Positions 53,469-62,608 of a stretch of DNA of 64,000 bases are shown here, one piece after another (the first letter of the stretch is position 1; every line of letters starts with the position of its first letter). Position numbers and translations under genes: made by a program. The notes below the pieces were generated by a model, which made no database searches, was not told where the DNA came from, and saw only the letters and a list, made by a program, of their open reading frames with translations. The stretch is from Flammeovirga kamogawensis (GTDB lineage: Bacteria > Bacteroidota > Bacteroidia > Cytophagales > Flammeovirgaceae), in NCBI RefSeq assembly GCF_018736065.1, contig NZ_CP076129.1, positions 62,001 through 126,000 of the forward strand. The letters are read 5' to 3'.

Positions 53469-54617
53469 ATGAAAAAACTGATTAGTAAACTCCATTTAAT
53501 TCTAGGTCTTGTATCTGGTTTAATTGTATTTATAGTGTCTATAACGGGTTGTATTTATACTTTTGAACACGAAATACAAGAATTAACTCAGCCATATAGA
53601 TTTGTGAAAGAAGTAAAAGGTAAAGTTCTTCCTCCTTCTATAATTAAAGAAATTGCTTATAAGGCAACAGATGGAATGGATGTACAACGTATATATTATG
53701 AGACACCAGAGAATGCATCTATGGCGTTACATTATGCAGACGATGCTCCTTACTTTTATTTAACCTTTATTGATCAGTATACAGGTGAAGTTCTAAAAAT
53801 TAAAAACCTTAGAACAGATTTTTTTACAGTAATTCTTTATTTACACATCTCTTTATTATTACCAAACGGAGAACTAATAGTAGGAATTGCTACTTTGGTT
53901 TTTTTTATAATGTTGGTTTCCGGAATTGTACTTTGGTGGCCAAAGAATAAGAAAAAGAATGCAGTAAAACAGAAATTTAAAATTAAATGGAATGGCAGAT
54001 GGAGAAGAAAAAATTATGATCTCCATAGTGTATTAGGTTTTTACGCAGCATGGGTACTTCTATTTACAATAATTACTGGGTTAATATGGTCTTTTGAATG
54101 GTTTGAAAATAGCCTTTATTTTATTGCTTCTGGCGGAGATACTCCTCAAAAAACAACGTATGTTTCAGAGGTTTCATCAAATAACCTTACTAATAGTTCA
54201 CTACCAGCAATTGATAGAGCGTGGTATAAAGTTTTAGAAGATGATACTACTATTTTAGGTACAACCATCTATATTCCTCAGAAAGAAACTGATCCAATTA
54301 AAATTTATTCATCGCCAGATTATGGTACGTATGGTAAATTAGATTGGAGGTATTTTGATCAATATTCCCTTAAAGAATTATCTGATAAAAATGACTTTAG
54401 TGGTAGGTATCAAAATGCAACTACAGCACAGAAAATTTTCCGTTTAAATTATGATATACATACAGGAGCAATACTTGGTATTACAGGTAAATTCATCATG
54501 TTTTTTATCTCCTTAATATCAGCGTCATTACCAATAACTGGCTTTTTATTGTGGTTGGGTCGAAAGAAAAAAAAGAAAGGAACACTTACTAAAGACCGTT
54601 CCTTAGAACTTGTATAA
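53469..54617 (+). CDS. PepSY-TM inner membrane protein of siderophore iron release
   Basis: A 382-residue protein with four transmembrane segments (about 8-30, 140-160, 190-215, 345-370) and PepSY-type periplasmic domains between them. Conserved His in LHLILGL, YLHISLLLP, DLHSVLGFYAA and DIHTGAILG sit at the membrane faces, as in FoxB/FiuB/XusC-like proteins thought to reduce ferric siderophores in the periplasm. It closes the receptor operon and is followed by a terminator. Confidence 0.85.
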   Translation: MKKLISKLHLILGLVSGLIVFIVSITGCIYTFEHEIQELTQPYRFVKEVKGKVLPPSIIKEIAYKATDGMDVQRIYYETPENASMALHYADDAPYFYLTFIDQYTGEVLKIKNLRTDFFTVILYLHISLLLPNGELIVGIATLVFFIMLVSGIVLWWPKNKKKNAVKQKFKIKWNGRWRRKNYDLHSVLGFYAAWVLLFTIITGLIWSFEWFENSLYFIASGGDTPQKTTYVSEVSSNNLTNSSLPAIDRAWYKVLEDDTTILGTTIYIPQKETDPIKIYSSPDYGTYGKLDWRYFDQYSLKELSDKNDFSGRYQNATTAQKIFRLNYDIHTGAILGITGKFIMFFISLISASLPITGFLLWLGRKKKKKGTLTKDRSLELV

Positions 54618-54959
54618 AAATGATCACTGCTTTTTTATAAAATATACCTTTTAATATTATTTTACGTCGATTTTCCAATAACAAGTAGAAATGAGGTATT
54701 GCCTTTTTTCTACTTTTTTATTTGTATTAATGAATTAAAATTCACCTAATTATCCACAAGATGAAGAGTTATTTATCTAGTGTGTGTTGTTAACGAATCT
54801 AAACATTTCTAATTGTACTATTTCCTTAGGAAATTATTTTCAAATACACCACTTTTGCAAAACTTAAAGATATTTAATTTGTCTTAACAAAGTCATTCGT
54901 CAATTATAAAAGAATGATAAAACAACTTATATCTTAAACTTTTTATTAAGACTACAAAA
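54618..54959. other. Intergenic region after the siderophore uptake operon
   Basis: 342 AT-rich bases. The first part holds a terminator hairpin (54683-54715). The rest should contain the promoter of the next receptor gene; no convincing -7/-33 pair, gene or RNA is visible. Confidence 0.6.
54683..54719 (+). terminator. Terminator of the araC-receptor-DUF4374-PepSY operon
   Basis: AAGTAGAAATGAGG and CCTTTTTTCTACTT form a 14-base stem with two imperfect pairs, followed by T4. Confidence 0.65.
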
Positions 54960-57578
54960 ATGAAATTTAATCTAATAACAATAAGTAAACATCTACTGTT
55001 TATTTCATTGTTGCTGTGTGTGACAACACTTACTTACGCTCAATCTAAACTTACAGGTAACGTAAAAGAATCTTCTAGTAGTGCAGCTATAGAATATGCC
55101 ACTGTAGCATTGTATAACCAAGAAGATAACGCTCTAGTAACTGGTGTAGTTACTGATTCTGAAGGGAAATTTAGTATTCCTAAAGTTACCGAAGGAACCT
55201 ACAAATTAACGGTTGCTTTTATGGGATTTGAAACGGCAACGAAAGAGAACATAAAAGTAAGTAAAGGACCTGTTAAATTAGGCACAATTAGCCTAAAGGA
55301 AGACAGCCAAATGCTTGCTGAAATTGAAGTGAAAGGAGAGACCTTAACAGCTGTAACAAAAGTAGATCGCCAAGTGTATGATGCTACTAAATTTGAGAAC
55401 GCATCGGGAGGAACAGCTACAGATGTACTTAAAAATATGCCATCTGTTAGTATTAACGGTGAAGGTGATTTATCTGTACGTGGATCAACAGGTTTTGTAG
55501 TTTTACTAAACGGTAAACCTGTACAATCTGATGCAGCAACTATTTTAAATCAATTGCCCGCAAATGCCATTAAAAATGTTGAAGTAATAACTGCTCCTTC
55601 TGCCAAATATGATTCAGAAGGTAAGGCAGGGATTATCAATATTATTACTACAAAAGGTGCTGCCGATAGATTATATGCTCAAGTTAATTTGCGAATAGGA
55701 ATGCCTGCAATCGAAAATTATGATAATCATAACAACCCACAACGTTATGGAGGTGATTTTACAATTGCTCAGCAAAAAAATAAAATAAACTGGTCTTTAG
55801 GTGCTTCTTACCAAAGAAATGATAAAGCTGGTAGAAGAGAAGGAGATGTTTGGACTATTATTGACGAAAGAAGTGATCCGAACGATGGATATAGAACAAA
55901 TTTCCCTTCAGATGGAGAAAGAAGTTATGTTGAAGAGAATTATTCTGGTCGTTTTTCTTTTGGGTACGATCCAAACGAGAACAATACTTTTAATATTGCG
56001 GTTATGGGTGGTATTCGTGATAAAACACGTTTAGCAGATATTTATTACAATAATAACCAGAAATCTGATCCAACAACAGGAGCCCCAATAGGAGAGCCTT
56101 TTTCATATTATAACCATAACTCAAGAAACAGACAATCAGACTTTTTTGTGAGTAGTGTGGATTATGCGCACACTTTTGATAATGAATCAAAATTATCTGC
56201 TTCTGTACTGTACGAGTACACAATGCTTGGTGGCCCAACATATAACGATAACCAGAAAGGAAACTTTGATACACCAGAAGCTAATCAGTATTATTATTTA
56301 AGAGAAAGAAATACGAATGATAACCCTTTAAATGGTTTTAGAGCAAACATAGATTATAGCTTTAAACCTATGACTTTTGGACAAATTGATGTTGGATATC
56401 AATACAGAACTTTAGATCATAGAGGTGATTTTCAATATGATAGTGCTGTTATAATTGATGGTACTCCAACTGGGGAATGGAATCAAATACATAAGTATTC
56501 TTCTAATCTTAATTTAAATCGTGATATCCATAGTGCGTATGCACAACTTGCAGGAGAAAAAGGCAATTGGACATATGGTGTTGGTGTTCGTGGAGAGTAC
56601 ATGGACCGTGTATTAGATTATCAAGGAACGGCTCCGGGAGCAACAAAAGAAGTTTTAAACTATGATTACTTCAAGTTATTCCCGTCAGCAAATTTACAAT
56701 ATCAAATAAATGATGGTCTTGCAGTAAAGTCGGCTTATTCTAAGAGAGTTGAACGTACAACTACTTTTAAAATGAATCCTTTTAAGGAAAAAGAGCATTC
56801 AGAAACTTTAGAACAAGGTGATGCAAGCTTAGAACCTGAATTTATTGATTTAGTAGAATTGGGTGCAGTACAAGAAATTGGCGATCATACTATTTTTGCA
56901 ACAGCTTATTTTAGAAATACACAAAATCTAATTAATAGAACAAATACAATTGATAGTGATTCTGTTTTAAACAGAGTATATACTAATGTAGGACAAAGTC
57001 AGGTATTTGGTTTTGAACTTGGAACTAGTTTGAAACTAACAAAATGGTGGGATTTCTATTTAGGGGGTAACGTTTACCACGATCATATAACTGGTGAGTT
57101 TAACTATGATGATACTGATAACTTATTATTAGTTTCTATGCCAATTGATACTCAGGCATGGCAGTATAGCTTTAATGTAAATTCAACTTTTGATATCACT
57201 AAAACATTGAGCTTAAACTTTGCTTTTAATTACTTATCAGAAAGAATTACAGCACAAGGTCAAGATTCTAGATTCTACAGTCCTAACTTATCAGTAAAGA
57301 AAACATTCTTAGACGATCGTTTAGCTGTTAATGTACAATGGTTAAACATGGATATGGGTGTACTAGAAACAAATGAGCAACGCATTACTACTTCTGGAGA
57401 TTACACAGCATATGGTTATGGAGCTAATGCAGGTGCAGTAGTAGATAATAGCTTCTACACTACAACAAATTATGTATATGAAGTAGATCAAATTATGATC
57501 AATATTACGTATAACTTCAATAGCTTAAAGAACAAATCTAAAGGAGTGAAGAGCGAATTTGGTAATAAGGAGTTTTAA
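54960..57578 (+). CDS. TonB-receptor-like outer membrane beta-barrel protein (OMP_b-brl_3 type)
   Basis: An 872-residue protein. Signal peptide (about 1-27, TLTYAQ), CarboxypepD_reg-like domain (about 30-115, EYATVALYNQEDNALVTGVV), plug (about 130-230: GGTATDVLKNMPSVSINGEG, SVRGSTGFVVLLNGKP, ITAPSAKYDSEGKAGIINI), then a large barrel. This is the subgroup of TonB-dependent receptors with an outer membrane beta-barrel family C-terminus, common in Bacteroidota. No SusD partner is present. It could import another iron complex or a peptide; substrate unknown. Confidence 0.85.
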   Translation: MKFNLITISKHLLFISLLLCVTTLTYAQSKLTGNVKESSSSAAIEYATVALYNQEDNALVTGVVTDSEGKFSIPKVTEGTYKLTVAFMGFETATKENIKVSKGPVKLGTISLKEDSQMLAEIEVKGETLTAVTKVDRQVYDATKFENASGGTATDVLKNMPSVSINGEGDLSVRGSTGFVVLLNGKPVQSDAATILNQLPANAIKNVEVITAPSAKYDSEGKAGIINIITTKGAADRLYAQVNLRIGMPAIENYDNHNNPQRYGGDFTIAQQKNKINWSLGASYQRNDKAGRREGDVWTIIDERSDPNDGYRTNFPSDGERSYVEENYSGRFSFGYDPNENNTFNIAVMGGIRDKTRLADIYYNNNQKSDPTTGAPIGEPFSYYNHNSRNRQSDFFVSSVDYAHTFDNESKLSASVLYEYTMLGGPTYNDNQKGNFDTPEANQYYYLRERNTNDNPLNGFRANIDYSFKPMTFGQIDVGYQYRTLDHRGDFQYDSAVIIDGTPTGEWNQIHKYSSNLNLNRDIHSAYAQLAGEKGNWTYGVGVRGEYMDRVLDYQGTAPGATKEVLNYDYFKLFPSANLQYQINDGLAVKSAYSKRVERTTTFKMNPFKEKEHSETLEQGDASLEPEFIDLVELGAVQEIGDHTIFATAYFRNTQNLINRTNTIDSDSVLNRVYTNVGQSQVFGFELGTSLKLTKWWDFYLGGNVYHDHITGEFNYDDTDNLLLVSMPIDTQAWQYSFNVNSTFDITKTLSLNFAFNYLSERITAQGQDSRFYSPNLSVKKTFLDDRLAVNVQWLNMDMGVLETNEQRITTSGDYTAYGYGANAGAVVDNSFYTTTNYVYEVDQIMINITYNFNSLKNKSKGVKSEFGNKEF

Positions 57579-57600
57579 TTAATTTATCTATTTTCAATTA

Positions 57601-57635
57601 AAAAAGCTCTCTCAGAACATCTGAGAGAGCTTTTT
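57601..57635. terminator. Bidirectional terminator, perfect 16-bp stem
   Basis: AAAAAGCTCTCTCAGA and TCTGAGAGAGCTTTTT with a 3-base loop lie between two convergent genes. Confidence 0.9.
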
Positions 57636-57651
57636 GATTTATAAAGTATTT

Positions 57652-60606
57652 TTATTCAATAATCAATTTACTTGATTTAATATTATGCTCTGCATTTGTA
57701 GCTCTAATAATATATAAACCTTGCTGAAGCGTACTTACATCAATTTTTTTACTGTAATTATGATTACTGTAAACTATTTTACCCGAGGTGTTATAAATTT
57801 CTATTTTGTTGAATTTGAAGTCAATGGTTATCTGATCACTTGTAGGATTAGGATAAAACGTAAGCATTTTTAAATCATTTTCTAATGAATTAATACTGTC
57901 TTTGGTCCATTTACCAAATAGCGTAATATTACCAGTACTACCATTGCTAATTTCTGTAATTTGATTGGAAAAAGAACTTTCAGAATACCAACCATTAAAA
58001 GTATAACCACTTCTTGTAGGTGTTGATAATGTAATTACTGCATCTTTTATCGTATAACTTGTAGGGTTTGAATTACTATCACCTTCATCATTATAAGTTA
58101 TTGTATAAATTATCGGGTCCCATTTAGCATATAAGTTAAGATTTGCATTAGTACCAATAGCAATTGAAGCTATACTGTTTGTGAAAGCAACGTCGGTGTA
58201 CCATCCTAAGAAAGTATATCCAGTTCTAGATGGATCTTGTAACGTAATGAGAGTAGTTCCATCATAAGTGCTTGGATTACTGGTATTTGTATAGGCATCA
58301 TTGTATGTAATTGTATATGTAGGAGTTGTATTAGTCACCCATTTAGCATATAAGTTAAGATTTACATTAGTACCAATAGCAATTGAAGTTATACTGTTTG
58401 TGAATGTGGGGTTGGTGTACCACCCTAAGAAAGTATATCCAGTTCTAGAAGGGTCTTGAAGCGTAATGAGAGTAGTTCCATCATAAGTGCTTGGATTACT
58501 GGTGTTCGTATAGGCATCATTGTATGTAATTGTATATGTAGGATTTGTATTAGTAACCCATTTAGCGTATAAATTAAGGTTTGTATTAGTACCAATAGCA
58601 ATTGAAGTTATACTATTTGTGAATGTGGGGTCAGTGTACCATCCTGAGAAAGTATATCCAGTTCTAGAAGGGTCTTGAAGCGTAATGAGAGTAGTTCCAT
58701 CATAAGTGCTTGGATTATTAGTGTTCGTATAGGCATCATTGTATGTAATTGTATATGTAGGAGTTGCATTAGTCACCCATTTAGCATATAAGTTAAGATT
58801 TGTATTAGTACCAATAGCAATTGAAGTTATACTGTTTGTGAATGTGGGGTCAGTGTACCATCCTAAGAAAGTATATCCAGTCCTGAAAGGGTCTTGAAGC
58901 GTAATGAGGGTAGTTCCATCATAAGTGCTTGGATTACTGGTGTTTGTATAGGCATCATTGTATGTAATTGTATATGAAGAAGGAGTGTTAGCAATCCATT
59001 TAGCATAAATTGTAATATCAGCATTATAACCAGAAACTATTGAAGTAATACTATTGGTAAAAGAGGCGTCTGTATACCAACCATCAAAAGTATAATTTAC
59101 TTTTGTTGCATTACTTAGAACTATAGTTGGGTCATCATGATAATAACTATATGAATTACTGTGAATTCCTTCATCAACAAAAGTAATTGTATAAGACACT
59201 CCAGAATAGTTAAATTTAGCATACAGGTTTAGGTTACCTGTTGTTCCTCTTGGAATTTGAGTATATGAATTTATAAAATTAGGTTCTGTATACCATGCTA
59301 TAAAATAACTTCCTGTCACAGGGCCATCTAAATAATCTAATTGAAAAGAAGGAGTTTCTATTGTATAAGTTGCTGGTGTAGATGTACCTGAAACGTTCAG
59401 GTCTGTACCTCCATTTCTATGATATGTAATTGTGTAAGTTATTGGAGTCCATTTAGCAAATAATTGAACATCACTTGTTGTTCCAGATGCTATAGTAGTT
59501 ATTCTACTACCATTAAAGTTTATGTCACCATACCATCCATCAAAAGTATAATGCGCTCTTGTTGGATTACTCAATGTTAAAAGTGCATCATTAGTATAAA
59601 AAGAACTTGGATTTGAAGTACTATTAACACCATTGTTTAAGTTGTATGTAATGGTATGCTTCTCATTCCATTTGGCATAAAGTATGATATTAGTAGCGCC
59701 ATTTGGATTAATTGTATTTACTTGAGTAGAAAAATTACTATCAGAATACCACCCAATAAAAAGATCATCAGTATCTGTAGCAGGAGTTAAGGTGATAGTA
59801 CCATCATTTACTGTGTAACTACTAGGATTTGAATGCGTTCTTCCAAAATTATACCCAATTGAATAATTTATTAAAGTCCATTTGGCATATATATCCAAAT
59901 CTCCTGTATTCCCTTGAATATTTAAAGTAGTAATTTCATTTTGAAAAGTACTTTCTGTATACCAACCATCAAATCTATACCCTAATCTACTTGCTGGTGC
60001 AGACAAATTTCGATTGGTATTTGTAATAGTATAAGTTAATTGGTTTGTATGGCTACTAATAACATTGTGATAGGTAATGTTATAGTTTATTGGAGTAAAA
60101 ACTGGATATAATACTACAGTTGATGTTGACGTTGAAGAAAAAGATGTTACTGCTGCAGAAGAAGAAGATCCTTGAGCATATTTAAAATTGTAACCATTAA
60201 GAGTTTGTGCTGTTAGAAGAACATTTGCTACATTATTTCCACTCAAACAGCCAACGTTAAAAGTTGTAGAAATTTGAAACCCTAGAGGACTTTGATTATC
60301 ACTTGCACCAGTAATTTTTATTTCTGTAATTTGATTATTACTGAAAGAGTTTTGTTGAATACTAGTTACACTACTTGGTAATGTTACTTTAGTCAAATTC
60401 AGATTATCAAAAGCATTTGATGCAATGTTTTGAATTTCGCTACCATCTAAACTAGTAGGAATGATGATCTCGCCTCCGGTGGTGTAACTACAACTTGATA
60501 GTGTATGATTAGTAACTACAACATCGCTATCAGTTAAAGTGTATTGACTAAAAACAGTAGAGGTTGTAATAATAAAGATAAAAATTAGGTTTAATAACTT
60601 CTTCAT
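57652..60606 (-). CDS. Secreted InlB-repeat protein with LRR-like N-terminus and T9SS sorting domain
   Basis: A 984-residue surface or secreted protein. Signal peptide (about 1-20), a BspA/LRR_5-like part (about 40-110: ASNAFDNLNLTKVTLPSSVT), then ten InlB B-type repeats, each with a Y-x-F-x-G-W-Y core (listed as Flg_new or Listeria/Bacteroidales repeats), and a C-terminal type A sorting domain (MLTFYPNPTSDQITIDFKFN, GLYIIRATN). Repeats 6-9 are nearly identical 73-residue units. Such proteins are usually adhesins or matrix proteins. It is convergent with the receptor gene. Confidence 0.85.
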   Translation of the reverse strand: MKKLLNLIFIFIITTSTVFSQYTLTDSDVVVTNHTLSSCSYTTGGEIIIPTSLDGSEIQNIASNAFDNLNLTKVTLPSSVTSIQQNSFSNNQITEIKITGASDNQSPLGFQISTTFNVGCLSGNNVANVLLTAQTLNGYNFKYAQGSSSSAAVTSFSSTSTSTVVLYPVFTPINYNITYHNVISSHTNQLTYTITNTNRNLSAPASRLGYRFDGWYTESTFQNEITTLNIQGNTGDLDIYAKWTLINYSIGYNFGRTHSNPSSYTVNDGTITLTPATDTDDLFIGWYSDSNFSTQVNTINPNGATNIILYAKWNEKHTITYNLNNGVNSTSNPSSFYTNDALLTLSNPTRAHYTFDGWYGDINFNGSRITTIASGTTSDVQLFAKWTPITYTITYHRNGGTDLNVSGTSTPATYTIETPSFQLDYLDGPVTGSYFIAWYTEPNFINSYTQIPRGTTGNLNLYAKFNYSGVSYTITFVDEGIHSNSYSYYHDDPTIVLSNATKVNYTFDGWYTDASFTNSITSIVSGYNADITIYAKWIANTPSSYTITYNDAYTNTSNPSTYDGTTLITLQDPFRTGYTFLGWYTDPTFTNSITSIAIGTNTNLNLYAKWVTNATPTYTITYNDAYTNTNNPSTYDGTTLITLQDPSRTGYTFSGWYTDPTFTNSITSIAIGTNTNLNLYAKWVTNTNPTYTITYNDAYTNTSNPSTYDGTTLITLQDPSRTGYTFLGWYTNPTFTNSITSIAIGTNVNLNLYAKWVTNTTPTYTITYNDAYTNTSNPSTYDGTTLITLQDPSRTGYTFLGWYTDVAFTNSIASIAIGTNANLNLYAKWDPIIYTITYNDEGDSNSNPTSYTIKDAVITLSTPTRSGYTFNGWYSESSFSNQITEISNGSTGNITLFGKWTKDSINSLENDLKMLTFYPNPTSDQITIDFKFNKIEIYNTSGKIVYSNHNYSKKIDVSTLQQGLYIIRATNAEHNIKSSKLIIE
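58115..58985 (-). repeat. Four tandem 219-bp repeats inside the InlB-repeat gene
   Basis: Four units of 73 codons differ by only a few bases each (NDAYTNTSNPSTYDGTTLIT and TNLNLYAKWVTNT cores). The other six repeats of the protein are much more diverged. Unit number could change by slippage or recombination. Confidence 0.85.
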
Positions 60607-60825
60607 ATATTTACTTATTTGGTTATCAATAATTTAATATATAAAAGAGCGTTTCAATATAAATCAATGTTGTATTCTAAAGTAGGTGATATAAAATCAT
60701 TAATTATTTCATGAAAATTAACTAAAATGAGTGTTTAATGAATTTGTATATTTTTACCTTATTACTTGAATAAGCCGTTTTTATGTATACTTGTAATTTC
60801 TAAAGTTTGTATTTTTTTCTATGTA

Positions 60826-62598
60826 TTACCACACCTTAAACGGTTCAAATTTATTAGTTACTTCAGTAAGAATACTATCCGATTTAAAATGAAAAGCTTT
60901 TCCATCTCTTAGTTCCATATAATAGTATAGCTTCGCTTTTTTTCCAGTTTTGGTTGTTGCAGCCCGTATTACCCCTTGATTATTTTTTATGTTTTTCACA
61001 TATTCATTAAGATCAAGAAAATGAGCTTCTTTTAAATTATAGGGCCTAGTAAAAGGAGAAGTAAATAAAATAGAAAACTTAGGAGTTATTTGTTCACCTT
61101 CAAAGTTATAAATAGTACTAATAGCACCGCCAATTGGTGAAGCAGAGATAACATACCCAAAGGCATTTTCTTCTGTTCGCCAGCCAGAGCGTGATACCAT
61201 AGTTCCTTCTTGGTGATGGTTTCTTGGTACTATCTCAGTGCCTAGCGTATCGACTAGAAAGTAAATTTTTTCTTCTCTATCATTATAAGCTGAAACATGG
61301 CAAAAACTTCCATATTGATCGACTATATAAATATCTTTAGGTAAAATGGGAGCAATAGGTTCTAATTCGTCATTAAAATAATCTGTTTTATGTTCTTTAG
61401 TATTATTTGGAATAAGGAGTTTATAAGTGTTATGATTAAAAGGAAATAAATAATGAAATTTTTCATCTGTACTGTATTCATTTCCTTGTAAATCTACCAC
61501 ACGATTGAGACCGTATTTTAGAACAGGTTCATCTGAATCACTATATATATCTACTTCGTATTTATAGCTAAATTCTAAAAATAACCCGTTTTTTTGGACC
61601 AAATCGATACCACCTTCTTGTTCTATAGACTCATTTATTTTTTCACCAGTATTCGTAAATAAATAACTTTTAGATGGGTGTAATGAATCCAAATCATGGT
61701 AGGTATTATTTCTTATTGTAAGATATGTAGAGTCCCATGGACTACTATAGGATCTCCCAGAAGATTCAATATCATCATTTTTACAGATAATACATTCTCC
61801 TTTATAATTGACAATAATTGAATGTTGATAATTTTTATTTTTATACCTTTCAATCATCGTTTTTTTGTCAGAAAGATAATCTTGTCTTTCTTTATTAACC
61901 ATTGAAATATTATAAGTATGTTGCCCTTGGTTAATAAAATTTTTTACGATTCTTGGATAAGAAAAAGCGAATTGCTTGTTTTTATAGCTAGCTGTTATTT
62001 TGTTGTCTTTTAAGGAATAAAAAGTAATATCCTTCTCTCTTCTATCTTCAGGTTCCTCAACAATAGCATAATGCCCATTACCAGTATAAAATATTCTTTT
62101 AGAGTTTACACCACAGTATTTTTTATAATACCAAGGAGATAGTCTTTCAGCCGTTTTAGCATCAAAAATAGCTTCTTTGTAAGCATCACCCTCTTTTTTT
62201 GCCCCGACAAAATATTTTGAGGTACCGTCAATTTCCGTACAAAGCGTTGTTGTGCAAAAATCTAATTTATTACCATCAGCATCATATACCAATAGGAAGT
62301 AATAATTTCCTTCCGAAGGTACGCCATTCCCAAATTTATTTACGATAGATACCCAACCTAGTTCTGGTATAATACTCCAAATACGCATTGGTCTACCACC
62401 TAGATATACTTTTTTTTCCATGGTATACCTGTCCACCAACCAGTAGGAGGTATCAGTATCCAAGTAGGGTATTAAAAAGTTGTGTTTTTCTTGAGGAGTA
62501 TCAAAAAAATGTTTGTAATCTATTTTTGTGTGATTTGAAGATGAGCACCCCAATAGTACAAGTGCTATAATAGATAATATTAGTTTGTTCTTTAGCAT
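60826..62598 (-). CDS. Lipoprotein of unknown function, tandem copy 1
   Basis: A 590-residue lipoprotein; LVLLGCSS is a clear lipobox (Cys18). The mature protein has repeated segments of the type F-x-x-x-x-D-x-x-G-x-E-(I/P) (YFLVDTLGTEIVPRNHHQEG, YLFTNTGEKINESIEQEGG, VVDLQGNEYSTDEKFHYLFP), which recall WG-type or similar beta repeats. No named family. It is 10 bases downstream of a very similar gene, so the two are a tandem duplication and probably one operon. The ATG nearest the signal sequence is chosen. Confidence 0.7.
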   Translation of the reverse strand: MLKNKLILSIIALVLLGCSSSNHTKIDYKHFFDTPQEKHNFLIPYLDTDTSYWLVDRYTMEKKVYLGGRPMRIWSIIPELGWVSIVNKFGNGVPSEGNYYFLLVYDADGNKLDFCTTTLCTEIDGTSKYFVGAKKEGDAYKEAIFDAKTAERLSPWYYKKYCGVNSKRIFYTGNGHYAIVEEPEDRREKDITFYSLKDNKITASYKNKQFAFSYPRIVKNFINQGQHTYNISMVNKERQDYLSDKKTMIERYKNKNYQHSIIVNYKGECIICKNDDIESSGRSYSSPWDSTYLTIRNNTYHDLDSLHPSKSYLFTNTGEKINESIEQEGGIDLVQKNGLFLEFSYKYEVDIYSDSDEPVLKYGLNRVVDLQGNEYSTDEKFHYLFPFNHNTYKLLIPNNTKEHKTDYFNDELEPIAPILPKDIYIVDQYGSFCHVSAYNDREEKIYFLVDTLGTEIVPRNHHQEGTMVSRSGWRTEENAFGYVISASPIGGAISTIYNFEGEQITPKFSILFTSPFTRPYNLKEAHFLDLNEYVKNIKNNQGVIRAATTKTGKKAKLYYYMELRDGKAFHFKSDSILTEVTNKFEPFKVW

Positions 62599-62608
62599 AA
62601 AATATAAT

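Noticed and set aside
58115-58985. Regular direct repeats that could suggest a CRISPR array
   Set aside because: The repeat period is 219 bases, there are no unique spacers between short repeats, and the frame stays open throughout as protein repeats.
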